Source of the DNA: an uncultured Porphyromonadaceae bacterium
GTDB taxonomy: Bacteria > Bacteroidota > Bacteroidia > Bacteroidales > Muribaculaceae
Length of the DNA stretch: 9,230 nt
Direction: 5' to 3'
NCBI GenBank assembly: GCA_947175225.1
Contig: CAMWLX010000117.1
Coordinates: 1-9,230 of the forward strand
Of this stretch, positions 5,529 to 9,230 are shown piece after piece (position 1 is the stretch's first letter; each line of letters opens with the position of its first letter). Made by a program: the position numbers and the translations under genes. The notes under the pieces were generated by a model. It ran no database searches. It was not told the origin of the DNA and was given only the letters and a program-made list of their open reading frames with translations.

Positions 5529-8500
5529 TTATCTTAGGATTTTATAAGACGATGATGTTGTTTTAATAATGTATATACCGGATTTCAGTCGGCTTATCTC
5601 AGTGCCGACGCTCAAGCCGTCAACCGTATAGATTCCGACGATCTTTTCTTTGCTGTCGCTGTTAAAGAAGCCGATAAAATCATTCGGATCGAAATCGTCA
5701 TCAACGCTTCCGTCAAGGTGCCGGCGCGAGCTGACGCGAATGGTTCCGTCAGATTCGATGTAATAGGCAAACACCCAGAAATCATTCGCCGTATCAGTAT
5801 AGATATCTTCAGTTGTGTGAGTATATCTATACGGAGTGTTGTCTATCACATTAGACAGAGTCTGGCCAGACACATTATATCCGAACACATAGTTATATCC
5901 CATAGCCTCAAGCTGTATGTCGCTCTGCGCCATCATTGCGATGAAAGTATGGCTCCTGCCGTCACCTTTACGCAAGAGTTGAGTGGGAGTGTCAGCTTTC
6001 ACTTCGGGGATTTCAGGAATGTCGGGTTCTTTGCTTATGACAGTGATTGTCACGCGGTCATACTGGCCGGCTGAGTTAGTGGCCGTAATGACAGTCTCGC
6101 CTGCTGATACTGCAGTTACAAGACCGGTCTCTGTCACGGTAGCTACCGCCGGATTAGAGGAACTCCATACGACACTCTTATCGGTTGCGTTTGCCGGAAG
6201 CACTTCTGCCATCAGCTGTACGTTCTGGTTAACCTCAAGTGTCGTTTCTCCAACAACTGTAATGCTGATCGATTCTGCCGGAGTCGGTATAACCGTTACC
6301 TTACAGCTTGCTGTCACCCCGTTTCCGTCGGTCGCACTTGCCGTAATCGTGGTTTCACCTACGGCCACAGCGGTCACCATACCGTCATTGCTCACAGTTG
6401 CGATGGAGATATCTCCACTTGCCCACTGCAACTTCTTGTTAGTGGCTGTCAGAGGTTGTATATCCGGTATGAGACTGAACGACTCATTAGCCATCAGCAC
6501 AATGCTGCTCTCGTTCAGCGTTATCGCAGTCACTGCTGTCTCGACAACCGTTATCGTGATCTGGTCTTTCAACCCGTTAGATGTTGTGGCCGTAACTACG
6601 GTATAACCTTCTGACACGGCAGTTACAAGGCCGTTCTCATCTACCGTCACGATATTCTCATCTGCAGAGTTCCATATCACAGACTTGTCAGTTGAAGTTT
6701 CGGGTAGAATGGTTGCCTTTAATTGCACAGTTTCGCTTACTTTCAGTGAAGTTGGACCTTCGGCAGTGATTCTGATTGTTTCAACTTCGGTATCGATCAC
6801 ATTTACAATACATGTAGAGGAAACACCGCTGCCGTCATTGGCAACACAAGTGATGGCAGTCTGTCCCTCCTTGATCGCTTTGACGTTTCCGTCAGCATCC
6901 ACTGTGGCAACTTCCGGGTTGGCAGATCTCCATGTCACTGTCTTGTCGGTCGCTGTCATCGGAAGGACAGTTGCAGTTAGATGTGTTTCATCTGACACTC
7001 TCATCGTTACTGACTGCTGGTTAACAATAATGGATGTTACAGGTGTCGGTATTACCGTTATTGTTATCTCGGCTGTAAGACCTGATGAGCTTGTCGCCAT
7101 AATAACCGATTGTCCTACCGCATAGGCTGTCACAAGACCATTTTCATTCACGTTGGCAATCTCTGGTGCATTTGCCGTCCATATTACAGACTTGTCAGTG
7201 GCAGTCTCCGGAAGCACGTTTGCAGTCAGCTGAACGGTCTCTGAAGCTTTGAGAGTTGTCTGGCCATTTGCTGTGATTGAAAGATTTGTCACTTCGGTAG
7301 CGATTACATCTATTGTGCAAGTTGCAGTCACTCCTGATCCGTCAACAGCTTTGGCTGTTATTATAGCCCTGCCGACTGTTGCTGCCGTTGCAAGTCCGCT
7401 CTGTGTTACAGTGGCAACATCTTCGTTGTCGCTGCTCCATTCTATAGCCTTATTTGTGGCCGTTTCGGGCATTACCGTAGCTATGAGCTGAATACTTTCA
7501 GTAGCTTTCAGCGTGGCTGTCGTTTTGCTGAGCTCGATCGCTTCAACCTGTGTGGGTATTACAGTTATAGTGACGCTTGCGGTCTGGCCGCCTGAGTTGG
7601 TGGCTGTGATTGTGGCTTCTCCTACAGATATTGCTGTCACCAGTCCTCTACTGTCAACTTCAGCGATATCGGTATTATCACTTTGCCATATGATACTCTT
7701 GTCGGTAGCTGTCGCCGGGAGCACTGTCGCTGTAAGTTGAACAGTCTCGGTGGCTTTCAGTGTCGTTTCACCATCGGCAGTGATTGTTACGCTCTGTGTC
7801 GAAGTTTCAGTGACAGTAACGCGGCATTGAGCAGTCACCTCGCTGCCATCCTGAGCCTCGCACGTTATTATGGCGTTGCCGAGACCTACTGCAAGCACGT
7901 TGCCATCGCTGTCTACCTCTACAATATTCGGGTCAGACGTATTCCATACGATGCTCTTGTCGGTTGCTGTGGCTGGCAGAACATTTGCTGTCAGGCGGAA
8001 TCCCTCCTGTACTTTCAGCTGAGCAGTATATCTGTTGAGCTCTATGCTTTCTACAGGTGTGGGTATAACAGTGATGGTGATCTCGGCTGTCTGACCGGCT
8101 GAATTAGTCGCTGTTATTAAAGCTTCACCTACGGAGATTGCTGTAACAACACCGCACTCGTTCACTGTGACGATCGCAGGTTTGTCTGACTTCCATGTCA
8201 CGGTTTTGTCTGTGGTAGTTTCAGGCATCACGATCGCCGTGAGCTGCACTGTTTCCGTAGCTCTCAGCGTCGTGCTTCCGTCAGCCGACAGTGTTATACC
8301 GGTTGCAATTGTCGGGATGACCTTAACTGTGCAGCTTGCAGTCACTCCGCTGCCGTCAGTGGCGCGGGCTGTGATTCTGGCTTGGCCTAATTGCAGAGCG
8401 GTAACCATGCCGTCTTCTGTCACCGAAGCGATGCTCGGAGCGTTGGTGGTCCACTGTAGGGTCTTGTCTGTTGCATTTTCGGGAAGTATCGCAGTTGTCA

Positions 8501-9230
8501 GTTTCAGTGTCTCGGTTACTCTGAGCTCAGCTGTCGTCGCGCTAAGTTCGATTGAAGAAACTTTTACCGGAATTACGTTGACATTGCAGCTAACTTCAAC
8601 CGTCTTACCGTTGATTGTCGCAAAGGCGGTGATTGTTGATGTTCCGAGACCGACACCGGTTACTTTTCCGACCTGATCAACGGTGGCAATACTTTCGTTT
8701 GATGATCTCCAGGCAATATTGTCAGGAAGGACATATCCCTCATGGGCTACTGGTGCGATTGTAACACTCTCGCCGAGATAAATGGTCAAGCCTTCCAGAC
8801 CGCCCATAATTGACTCGTCGAAGCCGAAATTCTCGTCGATCGGAGCGGTAACAGTTACAGTGCAAGTGGCGCTGAGGTTGCTGCCATCAAGAGCGCGGCA
8901 GGTGATGACAACCTCTCCTTGAGCCATAGGCGATACCGTTCCATGTGCGTCAACTTTAGCTACGCCCGCATCCGAACTGCTCCACTCAAATTCCGGCATC
9001 GAAGCATTATCAGGTGAATAAACCGGCTTGATATTCACTGGAAGAGCATTCTGAGCCATCGAGATCTCCGCTGGCTCAAGCTCAAGTGAAGTCATCGGGA
9101 ACTCAACCTTTACCGTTACCTTGCAGGTGGCCGAAACTTCACCACAAGTAGCAGTGATATTCGCTACTCCGATAGCAACCGCATTGATAGTACCGTCCTC
9201 GCTTACAGTTGCGACTTCCGGCTTATCGCT
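5529..9230 (-). CDS. Giant BIG2 (bacterial Ig-like) repeat surface protein, 5' end outside the window
   Basis: At least 1233 residues are visible and the frame stays open through position 9230 (SDKPEVATVSEDGTINA...), so the true start and signal peptide lie beyond the edge; the ATG at 9095 is internal. From the left edge of the protein there is a partial Ig-like domain (9230-9096), one full domain (9095-8817), one divergent domain (8816-8562), then ten regular domains (8561-6024). Each carries the BIG2 hallmarks LxATVxPxxATDKxxxWxSxxxxIAxVxxxGxVTAxxxGxxxITA. A short proline/acidic linker (DIPEIPEVK) leads to an unrecognised domain of about 100 residues with aromatic-rich strands. The last 40 residues (GIYTVDGLSV...LKSGIYIIKT...YKILR) resemble the Por/type IX secretion C-terminal sorting tail. 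BIG2 arrays usually form stalks on adhesins. Ligand unknown. It is the first visible gene of an operon with the barrel protein. Confidence 0.92.
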   Translation of the reverse strand, partial: SDKPEVATVSEDGTINAVAIGVANITATCGEVSATCKVTVKVEFPMTSLELEPAEISMAQNALPVNIKPVYSPDNASMPEFEWSSSDAGVAKVDAHGTVSPMAQGEVVITCRALDGSNLSATCTVTVTAPIDENFGFDESIMGGLEGLTIYLGESVTIAPVAHEGYVLPDNIAWRSSNESIATVDQVGKVTGVGLGTSTITAFATINGKTVEVSCNVNVIPVKVSSIELSATTAELRVTETLKLTTAILPENATDKTLQWTTNAPSIASVTEDGMVTALQLGQARITARATDGSGVTASCTVKVIPTIATGITLSADGSTTLRATETVQLTAIVMPETTTDKTVTWKSDKPAIVTVNECGVVTAISVGEALITATNSAGQTAEITITVIPTPVESIELNRYTAQLKVQEGFRLTANVLPATATDKSIVWNTSDPNIVEVDSDGNVLAVGLGNAIITCEAQDGSEVTAQCRVTVTETSTQSVTITADGETTLKATETVQLTATVLPATATDKSIIWQSDNTDIAEVDSRGLVTAISVGEATITATNSGGQTASVTITVIPTQVEAIELSKTTATLKATESIQLIATVMPETATNKAIEWSSDNEDVATVTQSGLATAATVGRAIITAKAVDGSGVTATCTIDVIATEVTNLSITANGQTTLKASETVQLTANVLPETATDKSVIWTANAPEIANVNENGLVTAYAVGQSVIMATSSSGLTAEITITVIPTPVTSIIVNQQSVTMRVSDETHLTATVLPMTATDKTVTWRSANPEVATVDADGNVKAIKEGQTAITCVANDGSGVSSTCIVNVIDTEVETIRITAEGPTSLKVSETVQLKATILPETSTDKSVIWNSADENIVTVDENGLVTAVSEGYTVVTATTSNGLKDQITITVVETAVTAITLNESSIVLMANESFSLIPDIQPLTATNKKLQWASGDISIATVSNDGMVTAVAVGETTITASATDGNGVTASCKVTVIPTPAESISITVVGETTLEVNQNVQLMAEVLPANATDKSVVWSSSNPAVATVTETGLVTAVSAGETVITATNSAGQYDRVTITVISKEPDIPEIPEVKADTPTQLLRKGDGRSHTFIAMMAQSDIQLEAMGYNYVFGYNVSGQTLSNVIDNTPYRYTHTTEDIYTDTANDFWVFAYYIESDGTIRVSSRRHLDGSVDDDFDPNDFIGFFNSDSKEKIVGIYTVDGLSVGTEISRLKSGIYIIKTTSSSYKILR
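6024..8561 (-). repeat. Five tandem two-domain (A-B) BIG2 modules
   Basis: Dimers lie at 8561-8052, 8051-7545, 7544-7038, 7037-6531 and 6530-6024, each 169-170 residues (507-510 bp). The A domains (85-86 aa) begin like SIELSxTTAxL and end with a DGSGVTASC-type hairpin. The B domains (84 aa) begin with SITADGxTTLKA, end in TNSxGQTAxITITVIPTPV and have no cysteine in that hairpin. Conserved words such as VIPTPV, ETVQLTA and ATDKSV recur at matching positions. The copies have diverged, so expansion is not very recent. Confidence 0.85.

Noticed and set aside
6024..8561. Repetitive region as a CRISPR array
   Set aside because: The period is about 250/507 bp, fully coding and in frame, with diverged copies and no spacers; it is a protein domain array.
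5718..8676. Long plus-strand open frames opposite the BIG2 gene
   Set aside because: Their low-complexity V/A/T/S-rich translations are antisense shadows of the repeat codons, and they break up with the repeat pattern.

Overview
The window looks like a chromosome segment from a Bacteroidales bacterium, possibly Muribaculaceae-like. This rests on three things. Bacteroidetes-type -7 boxes (TAnnTTTG) sit upstream of two genes. A giant gene encodes bacterial Ig-like (BIG2) repeats ending in a sorting-tail-like C-terminus. That gene is paired with an outer-membrane beta-barrel gene. The family assignment is inference, not proof.

Layout, left to right. Positions 1-239 are upstream sequence carrying several copies of a TGTATTCAAA-type half-site. 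They lie in front of a small serine recombinase gene (240-872, + strand). After an AT-rich gap comes a membrane-anchored Ser/Thr-kinase-like gene (1134-2441, +). Its -7 box is so close to the ATG that the mRNA should be leaderless.

Convergent to it is a minus-strand cluster. A 177-aa protein (3793-3260) with an FtsZ C-terminal-domain-like end overlaps by ATGA with a truncated DprA-like gene. That gene is joined, out of frame, to a YqiA-like alpha/beta-hydrolase missing its first strand. The junction near 3027 looks like an internal deletion that broke both genes. Upstream of this cluster is a small single-TM protein (4260-4012, -).

From 4556 to the right edge lies a surface-protein operon on the minus strand. 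A very large BIG2 repeat protein (open through 9230, so its N-terminus is outside) is followed after 3 nt by an outer-membrane beta-barrel protein (5525-4623). A strong rho-independent terminator (4599-4556) closes it. Ten of the Ig-like domains form a strict A-B alternation of about 169 residues per pair, and the A domains show a further odd/even pattern. The likely theme of this half is cell-surface display or adhesion. The left half combines recombination, signalling and decayed housekeeping-type genes. No link between the two halves is shown by the sequence.
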